A DNA stretch of 64,000 nucleotides from AP-15 sp963790875. Its GTDB lineage: Bacteria > Pseudomonadota > Alphaproteobacteria > ATCC43930 > CGMCC-115725. The notes beneath the pieces were generated by a model. The model had not been told where the DNA came from and searched no databases. It saw nothing but the letters and a program-made list of their open reading frames with translations. The position numbers and the translations under genes are program-made. The DNA is taken from contig CAWBQT010000016.1 in the NCBI GenBank assembly GCA_963790875.1, positions 124,001 to 188,000 of the forward strand. Reading direction: 5' to 3'. Every line of letters starts with the position of its first letter. Within the stretch, counting starts at the first letter, position 1. Shown here one piece after another: positions 35,420-44,415 of this stretch.

Positions 35420-37822
35420 ATGGACGCACCCAACGGTCACAACCCGTCTTCCGACAGGCGGGAGACCCTCGGTTCCGACGAGTTGCACCGGATGGACGCC
35501 TATTGGCGCGCCGCCAACTATCTGTCGGTCGGCCAGATTTATCTTTACGACAATCCGCTGCTGAAGCGGCCGTTGGCGCTCGCGGATGTGAAGCACATGC
35601 TGCTGGGACACTGGGGCACGACCCCGGGGCAGAACTTCATCTACGTGCATTTGAACCGGGTCATCAAAAAATACGACCTCGACATGATTTACGTCTCCGG
35701 CCCCGGGCACGGTGGCCCGGCCGTCGTGGGCAACACTTACCTCGAGGGCACTTACAGCGAGATATATCCGAATATCAGCCAGGATGAGGACGGGTTGCGG
35801 AAGCTCTTTCTCCAGTTCTCGTTCCCCGGGGGAATTCCGAGCCACGCTTCGCCGGAATGCCCAGGGTCGATCCACGAGGGCGGCGAGTTGGGCTATTCGC
35901 TCAGCCACTCGTTCGGGGCTGTGCTCGACAATCCCGACCTCATCGTCGCCTGCGTCGTCGGTGATGGCGAGGCGGAGACGGGTCCGCTGGCCACCGCTTG
36001 GCATTCGAACAAGTTCCTCGATCCGGTAACCGATGGCGCGGTGCTGCCGATCCTGCATCTCAACGGCTACAAGATTTCCAACCCGACTGTGCTCGCCCGC
36101 ATCACCCGCGAGGAATTGGAACAGTTGCTCCGCGGCTACGGGTGGACCCCCTTCTTCGTCGAAGGGCACGAGCCCGATTTGATGCATTTGGCCATGGCCG
36201 CAGCGCTCAACGTGGCGGTGGAGCAGATCAAAGCAATTCAGCAGGACGCCCGCGTCCACGGCAACGTCGCGCGTCCGCGCTGGCCGATGATCGTCCTCAA
36301 TTCACCCAAGGGCTGGACAGGGCCGAAGATGGTCGACGGCCTCCAGGTTGAAGGCACCTTCCGAGCGCATCAGGTGCCGCTCTCCGACCCGGCAGCGCAT
36401 CCCGAACACCTCAAGCTGCTGGAAGACTGGTTGAGGAGCTACCGGCCGGAGGAACTCTTCGATGGACAAGGCCGCCTGAAACCCGAACTGGCCGAACTTG
36501 CCCCCGCGGGCGACCGCCGCATGGGCGCGAACCCCCATGCCAACGGCGGCATTCTGCTCCGCGACCTGCGGATGCCGGATTTCCGCGACTACGCGGTCGA
36601 CGTGTCCTCGCCAGGGGTGGGCGGCATCGGCGACACGCATGTGCTCGGCCGTTTCCTGCGCGATGTGGCGAAGCTGAACAGTCAGCAGCGGAATTTCCGG
36701 GTCTTTGGCCCGGATGAGACGCTCTCCAACGGCCTGGAAGCACTCTTTGAGGTGACCGAGCGCCAATGGGACGCCGCGACCCTGCCGAACGACGAATTTC
36801 TCGCGTCCACCGGACGCGTGATGGAAATGCTCAGCGAGCACCAATGCGAAGGCTGGCTGGAGGGCTACCTGCTGACCGGGCGCCACGGGCTTTTCAACTG
36901 TTACGAGGCCTTCATCCACATCGTCGATTCGATGTTCAACCAGCACGCCAAGTGGCTGAAGGTTACCTCGCACCTGCCCTGGCGGCGGAAGATCTCCTCG
37001 CTGAACTACCTGCTGGCCTCGCATGTCTGGCGCCAGGATCACAACGGTTTCACGCACCAGGATCCGGGTTTCATCGACCACGTCGTGAACAAGAAGGCCG
37101 AAATCGTGCGCGTCTACCTTCCGCCGGATGCCAACTGCCTGCTCTCGGTGATGGATCACTGCCTGCGCAGCCGCCATTACGTCAACGTCGTGATCGCGGG
37201 CAAACATCCGGCGCCGCAGTGGCTGACGATGGACGCCGCCCTCAAGCACTGCACCGAGGGCGTCGGCATCTGGTCGTGGGCCAGCAACGACCAGGACGCT
37301 GCACCCGACGTGGTCATGGCCTGCTGCGGCGACGTGCCCACGCTGGAGACGCTCGCCGCCGTCTCCATTATGCGCGACCATCTGCCCGACCTGAAAATCC
37401 GGGTGGTCAACATCGTCGACCTAATGAAGCTGCAGCCCAGCACGGAGCACCCGCACGGCCTGACCGACGTGGATTTCGACGATCTCTTCACCAAGGACAA
37501 GCCGGTCATCTTTGCCTTTCATGCCTACCCCTGGCTGATCCATCGGCTGACTTACCGCCGCACCAACCACGACAACATCCACGTCCGCGGCTACAAGGAA
37601 GAGGGCACCATCACCACGCCCTTCGACATGACAGTGCTAAACGATCTGGACCGGTTCCACCTCGTGATGGACACCATCGACCGCCTGCCGCAGACCGGCG
37701 AAAAGGGCATCTATCTGAAACAGCGGCTCAAGGACAAGCTGATCGAGCACAAGCAGTACATCGACAAGCACGGCGAAGATTTGCCGGAAATCCGCAATTG
37801 GAAGTGGGACAACCTCAAATGA
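35420..37822 (+). CDS. xfp: Phosphoketolase
   Basis: An 800-residue thiamine-diphosphate enzyme cleaving xylulose-5-phosphate and/or fructose-6-phosphate with phosphate to acetyl phosphate plus an aldose phosphate. Near the start are YWRAANYLSVGQIYLYDNPL and HWGTTPGQNFIYVHLNR; the family motif SGPGHGGPAVVGNTYLEGTY, EGGELGYSLSHSFGA, ThDP-binding GDGEAETGPLATAWHSNK and HLNGYKISNPT are all intact, as is the C-terminal WKWDNL. Length is normal. Leads the xfp, proton ATPase, PPK2, desaturase gene group; acetate kinase is encoded convergently at its far end. Confidence 0.95.
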   Translation: MDAPNGHNPSSDRRETLGSDELHRMDAYWRAANYLSVGQIYLYDNPLLKRPLALADVKHMLLGHWGTTPGQNFIYVHLNRVIKKYDLDMIYVSGPGHGGPAVVGNTYLEGTYSEIYPNISQDEDGLRKLFLQFSFPGGIPSHASPECPGSIHEGGELGYSLSHSFGAVLDNPDLIVACVVGDGEAETGPLATAWHSNKFLDPVTDGAVLPILHLNGYKISNPTVLARITREELEQLLRGYGWTPFFVEGHEPDLMHLAMAAALNVAVEQIKAIQQDARVHGNVARPRWPMIVLNSPKGWTGPKMVDGLQVEGTFRAHQVPLSDPAAHPEHLKLLEDWLRSYRPEELFDGQGRLKPELAELAPAGDRRMGANPHANGGILLRDLRMPDFRDYAVDVSSPGVGGIGDTHVLGRFLRDVAKLNSQQRNFRVFGPDETLSNGLEALFEVTERQWDAATLPNDEFLASTGRVMEMLSEHQCEGWLEGYLLTGRHGLFNCYEAFIHIVDSMFNQHAKWLKVTSHLPWRRKISSLNYLLASHVWRQDHNGFTHQDPGFIDHVVNKKAEIVRVYLPPDANCLLSVMDHCLRSRHYVNVVIAGKHPAPQWLTMDAALKHCTEGVGIWSWASNDQDAAPDVVMACCGDVPTLETLAAVSIMRDHLPDLKIRVVNIVDLMKLQPSTEHPHGLTDVDFDDLFTKDKPVIFAFHAYPWLIHRLTYRRTNHDNIHVRGYKEEGTITTPFDMTVLNDLDRFHLVMDTIDRLPQTGEKGIYLKQRLKDKLIEHKQYIDKHGEDLPEIRNWKWDNLK

Positions 37823-37929
37823 TTGCCCATGAGGTTATAGGCAGCGCGCAGGCGCTGGTCGCCGGCGAATAGAGCCTCCCGCAGTTCACGAAACCTGCGG
37901 CGGCACAGCACCTGCGGAAAGAGTTCCCG

Positions 37930-40473
37930 ATGAAACCCGTTACCAACCAGTCCAGGCCCCCCGAAGCGAAGCCGGGATCGAAGCGTCATGCGAAGGACGA
38001 TCTGAAAACCCTGCCGCTGGCGGAGGTCGAGAAGAAATTGGAGTCGTCGCCGGACGGCCTCAGCCAAGCGGAGGCAACAAAGCGGCTGACCCAATATGGA
38101 CCCAACGAGATTGTAGAAGAGAAGACCAACGAGCTGCTGAAATTTCTGGGCTATTTTTGGGGCCCGATCCCGTGGATGATCGAAGCGGCGGTGATCCTGT
38201 CGGCAGTCGCCCGGCATTGGCCAGACTTTGGCATCATCCTGGTTCTGCTTCTGGCCAACGCGGTGGTTGGATTTTGGGAGGAGCACCAGGCGGGCAACGC
38301 CATCGCCGCGCTGAAGGCCACCTTGGCGATCAAGGCCCGGGTGAAACGCGATGGAAAATGGGTCACCCCGGCGGCGCGCGAGCTGGTGCCCGGCGACGTC
38401 ATCCGCGTGCGTCTGGGCGACATCGTGCCGGCCGATGCGCGCCTGTTGGACGGCGACCCGGTCGAGGTGGATCAGTCCGCGCTGACGGGAGAGTCGCTGC
38501 CCGCCATGCGCAAATCCGGCGAGGCGATATTTTCCGGCTCGATCGTTCGCCAGGGTGAGATCGGCGCACTGGTCTATGCCACCGGAACGAACACCTATTT
38601 CGGCAAGACCGCGGAGCTGGTGCAGGGGGCGAAGACCGTCAGCCACTTCCAGCGCGCCGTGCTGAAGATCGGCAATTACCTGATCATCCTGGCGGTGGTC
38701 ATGGTGGCGTCGATCGTTGCCGTCGCGATCTTCCGCGGCGACCCGATCCTCACCACCTTGCAGTTCGCCCTGGTGCTGACCGTGGCGGCGATCCCGGTGG
38801 CGATGCCGACGGTGTTGTCGGTGACGATGGCGGTCGGCGCGCGCCTCCTCGCCAGAAAAAAGGCAATCGTGACCCGGTTGGTCGCGATCGAGGAGTTGGC
38901 CGGCGTCGACATACTGTGCGCCGACAAGACCGGCACCCTGACCCAGAACAAGCTGACTTTGGGCGACCCGATCGGCGTCAACGACGTTTCTGCCGAGCAG
39001 GTGATCCTCGCCGGCGCGCTCGCGTCGCGCGCGGACAACAACGACACGATCGATCTGGCCGTTCTGGGCGGCCTGAAAAGCGATCAGGCCCTGAAAGCGT
39101 ATCAGGTCGGCCACTTCCAGCCATTCGACCCGGTGCACAAACGCACCGAGGCCGACGTCAAGGACCCGGACGGCAAGGCGTTCAAGGTGACCAAGGGCGC
39201 GCCGCAGGTGATCCTGGCGTTGTCGGAGAATGCCACAGATGTGAAGCCCGCCGTCGACAAGGCGGTCGACGAATTCGCGGCCCGCGGCTTTCGTTCGTTG
39301 GGCGTGGCGCGGGCCGAGGGGGATGGCAAGTGGCAGTTTCTTGGCGTGTTGCCGCTGTTCGATCCGCCGCGGGACGATGCCAAGTCCACCATCGCGACTG
39401 CGCAGCATATGGGCGTCAAGGTCAAGATGGTGACTGGCGATGCGCTGGCCATCGCCCAGGAAACTGCGAAGAAACTCGGGATGGGGACAAATATCCTCGA
39501 TGCCGGCAGCCTGGGCGACGAAAAGCAGCAAAAGGCGTCCGCGGCGGCCGGGGCTATCGAGAACGCCGACGGTTTCGCCCAGGTGTTTCCTGAGCACAAG
39601 TTCCACATCGTCGATGTTTTGCAAAAGCGCGGCCACATCGTCGGCATGACCGGCGACGGGGTGAACGACGCGCCGGCGCTGAAGAAAGCCGATTGCGGCA
39701 TCGCCGTCTCGGGCGCGACCGACGCGGCGCGCGCGGCGGCGGCCATCGTGCTGATGACGCCCGGCTTGTCGGTGATCATCGACGCGATCAAGGAGAGCCG
39801 GAAAATCTTCCAACGGATGAACAGCTACGCGATGTACCGCATCGCCGAGACATTGCGCGTTCTGCTGTTCATGACCTTGGCGATCCTGATCTTCAACTTT
39901 TATCCGCTGACGGCGGTGATGATCGTGATGCTGGCGCTGCTCAACGACGGCGCCATCCTGTCGATCGCCTATGACAACGTTCATTACAAGGACGCGCCCG
40001 AATCCTGGAACATGCGCCTGGTACTGGCGATTGCTACGGTGCTGGGCCTCGTCGGCCCCATTGCCGCCTTCGGCCTGTTTTTCCTCGGCGACCGCGTGTT
40101 TCATCTCGACCGTCCGCACCTCCAGACGATGATGTATCTGATGCTGTCCGTGGCCGGGCATCTGACGATCTTCCAGACGCGCACGCGCGGCCCGTTCTGG
40201 TCGATACGCCCGGCGCGGATCTTATGGGCCGCCGTGCTCGGCACCCAGATCCTGGCGACGGTGATCGCGGTTTATGGAGTGTTCATGACGCCGCTCGGCT
40301 GGGGCTGGGCATTGTTTGTCTGGGGCTTTGCCGCAGCGTGGTTCCTCGTGACCGACCCGGTGAAACTGCTCGCCTATCGGGTTCTCGACCCCATCAAAAC
40401 CGATCCCATGAGCACACACGCGGGCAGATTGGCTGGGCTGGCGGGGATCGGGCGGCTGCAATCTACCAGTTGA
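37930..40473 (+). CDS. Plasma-membrane proton-efflux P-type ATPase (type IIIA), second copy
   Basis: An 847-residue relative of the pump at 20423-22810. Motifs: GLSQAEATKRLTQYGPNEI at the N-terminus, DQSALTGESLP, phosphorylation motif CADKTGTLTQNKL with Asp332, KGAPQVILAL, MTGDGVNDAPALKKADCGIA. The membrane region keeps the helix M4 PVAMPTVLS, M5-M6 with LNDGAILSIAYD, typical of plant/fungal-like H+ pumps. Compared with the first copy it has the more canonical KGAPQ and GVNDAPAL forms and a longer N-terminus, so the two may differ in regulation. Between phosphoketolase and PPK2, same strand. Confidence 0.9.
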   Translation: MKPVTNQSRPPEAKPGSKRHAKDDLKTLPLAEVEKKLESSPDGLSQAEATKRLTQYGPNEIVEEKTNELLKFLGYFWGPIPWMIEAAVILSAVARHWPDFGIILVLLLANAVVGFWEEHQAGNAIAALKATLAIKARVKRDGKWVTPAARELVPGDVIRVRLGDIVPADARLLDGDPVEVDQSALTGESLPAMRKSGEAIFSGSIVRQGEIGALVYATGTNTYFGKTAELVQGAKTVSHFQRAVLKIGNYLIILAVVMVASIVAVAIFRGDPILTTLQFALVLTVAAIPVAMPTVLSVTMAVGARLLARKKAIVTRLVAIEELAGVDILCADKTGTLTQNKLTLGDPIGVNDVSAEQVILAGALASRADNNDTIDLAVLGGLKSDQALKAYQVGHFQPFDPVHKRTEADVKDPDGKAFKVTKGAPQVILALSENATDVKPAVDKAVDEFAARGFRSLGVARAEGDGKWQFLGVLPLFDPPRDDAKSTIATAQHMGVKVKMVTGDALAIAQETAKKLGMGTNILDAGSLGDEKQQKASAAAGAIENADGFAQVFPEHKFHIVDVLQKRGHIVGMTGDGVNDAPALKKADCGIAVSGATDAARAAAAIVLMTPGLSVIIDAIKESRKIFQRMNSYAMYRIAETLRVLLFMTLAILIFNFYPLTAVMIVMLALLNDGAILSIAYDNVHYKDAPESWNMRLVLAIATVLGLVGPIAAFGLFFLGDRVFHLDRPHLQTMMYLMLSVAGHLTIFQTRTRGPFWSIRPARILWAAVLGTQILATVIAVYGVFMTPLGWGWALFVWGFAAAWFLVTDPVKLLAYRVLDPIKTDPMSTHAGRLAGLAGIGRLQSTS

Positions 40474-40497
40474 AGCTAGAGCCACCGGAGGCTGAAG

Positions 40498-41367
40498 ATG
40501 AAAATCAGTGCAAAGGATTTTCGCGTGCGGGAGGGAGACGAGGTCGACCTGCGGAAGTGGCCGACCTCGGTGGAGCCCGGATACAAGTCGAAGGAGCAGT
40601 ATCACAAGCTGCTCGAGGAGCACGTTGCGCAGCTGAGCGCGCTGCAGCAGCTGCTCTACGCATCCGACCGTTATGCCGTCCTGCTGATCTTTCAGGCAAT
40701 GGATGCGGCGGGAAAGGACGGCGCCATCAAGCATGTGATGTCCGGGGTCAACCCGCAGGGCTGCCAAGTGTTCAGCTATAAACATCCCAGTCCGATAGAA
40801 TTGCAACACGACTTTCTCTGGCGCACGACCCGTGACCTGCCGGAACGCGGGCGGATCGGGATTTTCAACCGCTCTTACTACGAGGAGGTGCTGATCGTCC
40901 GGGTGCATCCCGACATTCTGCGCAGCGAAGGGCTCGCAGACGCGCCGCACGACGACAAGACCGTCTGGCGCGGCCGATATCGTTCGATCGTCGATTTGGA
41001 GAGACACCTCCATGGCAACGGCACCCATGTCGTCAAGTTCTACCTCCACCTGTCGAAGGAGGAGCAGCGAAAGCGCTTCCTCGAACGCATCGATTCGCCG
41101 GAAAAGAACTGGAAATTCAGCCTTGCCGATGTCGAGGAGAGGAAATTCTGGAAGTCTTATATGAAGGCCTATGAGGAGTGCCTCGGTGCGACGAGCACCC
41201 GGCACGCGCCTTGGTATGTCGTTCCGGCCGACGACAAGGAGAACGCTCGGCTGATCGTGTCCCGGATCGTCGTCGATACTCTCGAAGAACTCAAAATGAC
41301 TTATCCGAAAACGAGCGCCGAGCGCCGGCAGGAACTGTTGTCGATCCGCGACCGGCTCGAAAATTGA
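40498..41367 (+). CDS. ppk2: Polyphosphate kinase 2 family protein
   Basis: A 289-residue single-domain PPK2. Walker A is FQAMDAAGKDGAIKHVMSGV, the second motif is GIFNRSYYEEVLIVRVHP, and the lid region carries ERRKFWKSY-like EERKFWKSYMKAYEECLGAT. PPK2 enzymes interconvert nucleoside di- or monophosphates and triphosphates using polyphosphate, so it can rebuild ATP or store surplus phosphate. ATG 40498 follows CCGGAGGCTGAAG. The stop overlaps the TTG start of the desaturase gene. Confidence 0.92.
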   Translation: MKISAKDFRVREGDEVDLRKWPTSVEPGYKSKEQYHKLLEEHVAQLSALQQLLYASDRYAVLLIFQAMDAAGKDGAIKHVMSGVNPQGCQVFSYKHPSPIELQHDFLWRTTRDLPERGRIGIFNRSYYEEVLIVRVHPDILRSEGLADAPHDDKTVWRGRYRSIVDLERHLHGNGTHVVKFYLHLSKEEQRKRFLERIDSPEKNWKFSLADVEERKFWKSYMKAYEECLGATSTRHAPWYVVPADDKENARLIVSRIVVDTLEELKMTYPKTSAERRQELLSIRDRLEN

Positions 41368-42434
41368 AATCTGAAATCCTCAGCCGCAAGACGGCCACGA
41401 CCAAATCGAGGACGGTGGATGCCTTTCTTCCCTCGCTCCCGTGGCGTGGGATCGTGGCGCCCTATGCCCGCGCCGACCAGCGGCGTGCCGTGGTTCAGCT
41501 TCTCAATACGGGGCTGCCGTTTGTGCTCCTCATGGCGGCTTTGCTGTGCGGCGCGAGGAGCCATCCCGGGCTGACGCTCCCGCTTGCCGCGCCGGCGGCC
41601 TTGCTGCTGGTCCGCCTGTTTGCGATCCAGCATGACTGCGGCCACGGTTCCTTCTTCGCGTCGCGGCGAGCCAATGATCTTCTCGGACGGGTGCTCGGGG
41701 TGCTGACGCTGACGCCCTACGCCAGCTGGCGCAAAAGCCACGCCGTCCATCACGCGAACTCCGGCAATCTCGACCGGCGCGGCACCGGGGATGTCAGGAC
41801 GCTCACGGTGCAAGAATACCAGTCGCTTTCGCTGCCGTGGCGGCTTCGCTATCGGATGTATCGGCATCCAATGGTGCTGTTCGGCTTGGGCCCGATCTTT
41901 CTGTTCGCCATCCATCACCGCATTCCAGCCGTCAGCCCGTTTCGGCACAGGAAAATCTGGGGCAGCATTCTCGGGACGAACGCAGCCCTGGCGGCGATCG
42001 TCGGGCTGATGCTGCTGACGGTGGGCGGGCGCGCCTTGCTGCTCGGCTATCTTCCGATGTTCCTGCTTGCCGCTTCGACCGGCACATGGCTGTTCTATAT
42101 CCAGCACCAATTCGAGCACACCTATTGGGCATCCGACCCGGATTGGAATTTCCATACGGCGGCGTTGAACGGCAGCTCCTTCTATGATCTGCCTGCGGTG
42201 CTGCATTGGCTGACCGGCTATATCGGCTTCCACCACATCCATCACGTCTGCAGCAAGATACCGAACTATCGCTTGCGCGAATGCTTCGACGAGAACCCGG
42301 AGTTTCGCCAGACTAGGCGCCTCACCCTCCTCGACAGCCTGAAATGCGCGCGACTCTCCTTGTGGGACGAGGAGCGGCGGCTTTTGGTGCCGTTCCGCCA
42401 TGCCTCCCGGCGACGCCGTCGGGCCGAGGGGTAG
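41364..42434 (+). CDS. Membrane fatty acid desaturase
   Basis: A 356-residue integral membrane di-iron desaturase. The three histidine boxes are HDCGHGSF, HAVHHANSG and, near the C-terminus, GFHHIHHVCSKIPNYRL, in the usual spacing. Hydrophobic pairs flank them. The TTG start at 41364 is inferred from the four-base overlap with the ppk2 stop (TTGA), the register and the absence of a better start. Substrate and regioselectivity (acyl-lipid delta-9/delta-12 type) cannot be read from sequence. Last gene of the phosphoketolase group; it would lower membrane viscosity under stress. Confidence 0.88.
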   Translation: MKSEILSRKTATTKSRTVDAFLPSLPWRGIVAPYARADQRRAVVQLLNTGLPFVLLMAALLCGARSHPGLTLPLAAPAALLLVRLFAIQHDCGHGSFFASRRANDLLGRVLGVLTLTPYASWRKSHAVHHANSGNLDRRGTGDVRTLTVQEYQSLSLPWRLRYRMYRHPMVLFGLGPIFLFAIHHRIPAVSPFRHRKIWGSILGTNAALAAIVGLMLLTVGGRALLLGYLPMFLLAASTGTWLFYIQHQFEHTYWASDPDWNFHTAALNGSSFYDLPAVLHWLTGYIGFHHIHHVCSKIPNYRLRECFDENPEFRQTRRLTLLDSLKCARLSLWDEERRLLVPFRHASRRRRRAEG

Positions 42435-42463
42435 CGGACAGTCTCAACAGGCTTAGCCGGCCT

Positions 42464-43657
42464 CTATCGGAAACGACTCTGTGGCAACAATGCCAAGGTA
42501 TGGCGGGCGATCTGCTCGTCTTCCTGCGAGCCGAGGACGAGCACCTCACAGCGCGATGCGGGATCGCTGATCGGATTGTCTGCGGAACGGTTCTGCGCTG
42601 CATCGAGGCTGACGCCGATCCAAGACAGGCCGCGGCAGATCACGGCGCGTGCTTCCGGATCGTTTTCACCAATGCCGCCGGTGAATACGATCAAATCGAT
42701 CCCATCGAGCGCGGCGATCATCGCGGCCAACTGTTTGCGAACCGAATAGCAGAACATTTCTATGGCCAGACGCGCATCGGCGTTTGCTGAAGCGGCTTGA
42801 TGCAGACGCCGCATGTCGCTGCCGACGCCCGAAATCCCCAGAAGCCCGGACCGGTGGTCGACTAGCTCTTCGAGCATGACGGCATCGAGCTTCATCTCAC
42901 GCATCAGATAGACGAGAACGCCCGGATCGAGGTCGCCGGTGCGCGTGCCCATGATCACGCCGCCGGTCGGGGTCAATCCCATGCTGGTGTCGATCGATCT
43001 GCCGTCTTTGACCGCCGTGACGCTGGCGCCATTGCCGAGATGGGCGATGATCAAGCGCTCCGGCAAACCGTCCGCTAACCGATGCACGATCAATTCGCAG
43101 GAAAGGCCGTGAAATCCATAACGTTGGATTCCACGCAATTGCAGTTCCTTGGGGATCGGCAAGACCCGCGCAACCTCGGGCAACCCGGCATGAAAGGCGG
43201 TATCGAAACACGCCACCTGCGGCAGCCTGGGAAAGTGTTCTTGTGCGAAGCGGATTACCGACAGCGCCGCCGGCGTATGCAGCGGCGCGAAGGCAGCTGC
43301 CGCCTCGAGTTGCTGCAGGACCGCATCATCGATCAGGCAATGCTGCCGGAGCTTCGGCCCGCCATGCACGATGCGATGTCCGATGGCGGCCGGCATCGGC
43401 ATTTTGGTGTCCGCGAGAAGACTGCCGATACGGGTGATCGCTTCCCGCTGACCGGGTACGACCACCGTCTCGGACAGCAACGCATTTCCCCGCGAATCCT
43501 GTGCGTGGAACTTGCCCTTCTTCTCGCCGATCGCTTCAGCCTCGCCGCAGAGCAGTGCTTCGGTCCGCGCGGATCCGACGCGATACAATCCGAATTTGAG
43601 CGAGGAAGAGCCGCTGTTCAGCGCGAGGATGGTCAGATTTGCTTCGGTGTCTGCCAT
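42464..43657 (-). CDS. ackA: Acetate kinase
   Basis: A 397-residue ASKHA-fold enzyme converting acetyl phosphate and ADP to acetate and ATP. Visible motifs: ILALNSGSSSLKFGLY at the N-terminus, GHRIVHGG, CFDTAFHAGLP, IIAHLGNGASVTAVKDGRSI then DTSMG, GGVIMGTRTGDLDPGVLVYL and VFTGGIGEND. Complete and of normal length. It completes the phosphoketolase pathway encoded convergently, and its 3' end lies 30 bp from the desaturase stop. Confidence 0.95.
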   Translation of the reverse strand: MADTEANLTILALNSGSSSLKFGLYRVGSARTEALLCGEAEAIGEKKGKFHAQDSRGNALLSETVVVPGQREAITRIGSLLADTKMPMPAAIGHRIVHGGPKLRQHCLIDDAVLQQLEAAAAFAPLHTPAALSVIRFAQEHFPRLPQVACFDTAFHAGLPEVARVLPIPKELQLRGIQRYGFHGLSCELIVHRLADGLPERLIIAHLGNGASVTAVKDGRSIDTSMGLTPTGGVIMGTRTGDLDPGVLVYLMREMKLDAVMLEELVDHRSGLLGISGVGSDMRRLHQAASANADARLAIEMFCYSVRKQLAAMIAALDGIDLIVFTGGIGENDPEARAVICRGLSWIGVSLDAAQNRSADNPISDPASRCEVLVLGSQEDEQIARHTLALLPQSRFR

Positions 43658-43679
43658 GTTACCCCAGCCCAGTTGATCG

Positions 43680-44183
43680 TTACTGGCCAGCGTTCGGCGG
43701 TTGCAGCTCTGGGGAAACCGTGCTGGACGCCGGCGCGTGAACGCGGTCGACGGGCGTCGCCGGTTGACGGCTTGCTGCGATCCATTGGGCGCCCAGTGCG
43801 AACGCCATAACGATCACATACACGTACATGACGGCCCGCGGATGGGTCGCCGTACCGGCGCCGAACAACGCCTCGCGGGACGGGATATTGGGATTGGTCG
43901 TCGGGCGCGGCAAGAGCGCGATCAAGCGTGCCGCGACCGTCGCGGGGTCCGGATGCGGCGATGGTTCGTCAGGCAGCTCACCAATCAAAGATGCGAGCCG
44001 GTGCGTTGCAGCTTCCCGCGGCAACCCAGCTAATTTGGCGGCCTCCTGCCAAGGGTCGATATCCAGTCGCGCCAGCGCCGAAAGAACGCTGAGCAGCATC
44101 CCGTTTTTCTCCGCGCCGACCGCCGCGAATAGAAAATCGTCGAACTCGGGTCCAAGGCGGAGAGCCGAAGCGGAATTCGTCAT
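43680..44183 (-). CDS. Membrane-anchored hypothetical protein (167 aa)
   Basis: Residues 1-110 are soluble (FDDFLFAAVGAEKNGMLLSV, then LARLDIDPWQEAAKLAGLPR), and a single helix near residues 118-138 (AVMYVYVIVMAFALGAQWIA) anchors the C-terminus. Resembles uncharacterised proteobacterial proteins with an N-terminal helical domain. Start at MTNSASALRL (44183); an upstream ATG at 44231 is possible. It lies 22 bp upstream of ackA on the same strand only in the reverse sense, since ackA is transcribed first. Motif site 10 is 112 bp upstream. Confidence 0.6.
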   Translation of the reverse strand: MTNSASALRLGPEFDDFLFAAVGAEKNGMLLSVLSALARLDIDPWQEAAKLAGLPREAATHRLASLIGELPDEPSPHPDPATVAARLIALLPRPTTNPNIPSREALFGAGTATHPRAVMYVYVIVMAFALGAQWIAASRQPATPVDRVHAPASSTVSPELQPPNAGQ

Positions 44184-44294
44184 TTCAATCACCGGAAGTT
44201 GTCGCCCCTGTCGAAGATATAGACCCGACAAAGAGGCATGGTGAGGCTGTGGAATCTAGATATCTTCAAACATATGCACTGGAGGGAACGGCGA

Positions 44295-44314
44295 CAGGCT
44301 CGGAAACTACTCAG
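44295..44314 (-). promoter_or_regulatory. Shared upstream motif, site 10
   Basis: Minus strand reads CTGAGTAGTTTCCGAGCCTG, the best match to the consensus. Upstream of 43680-44183. Confidence 0.65.
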
Positions 44315-44415
44315 ATCACCGGCTTCTTGGAATTGTGGGGGCGACCTCGCCCCGCAACGGACTTGGCGTGAGCTGCTGTGCGGTCGACAAATATGATCCT
44401 GAGGTGTCATCTCTC

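Noticed and set aside
37711..40161. Very long minus-strand open frame (816 codons)
   Set aside because: It lies antisense to the proton ATPase and is a by-product of high-GC codon use; no domain, its composition is charged and repetitive.
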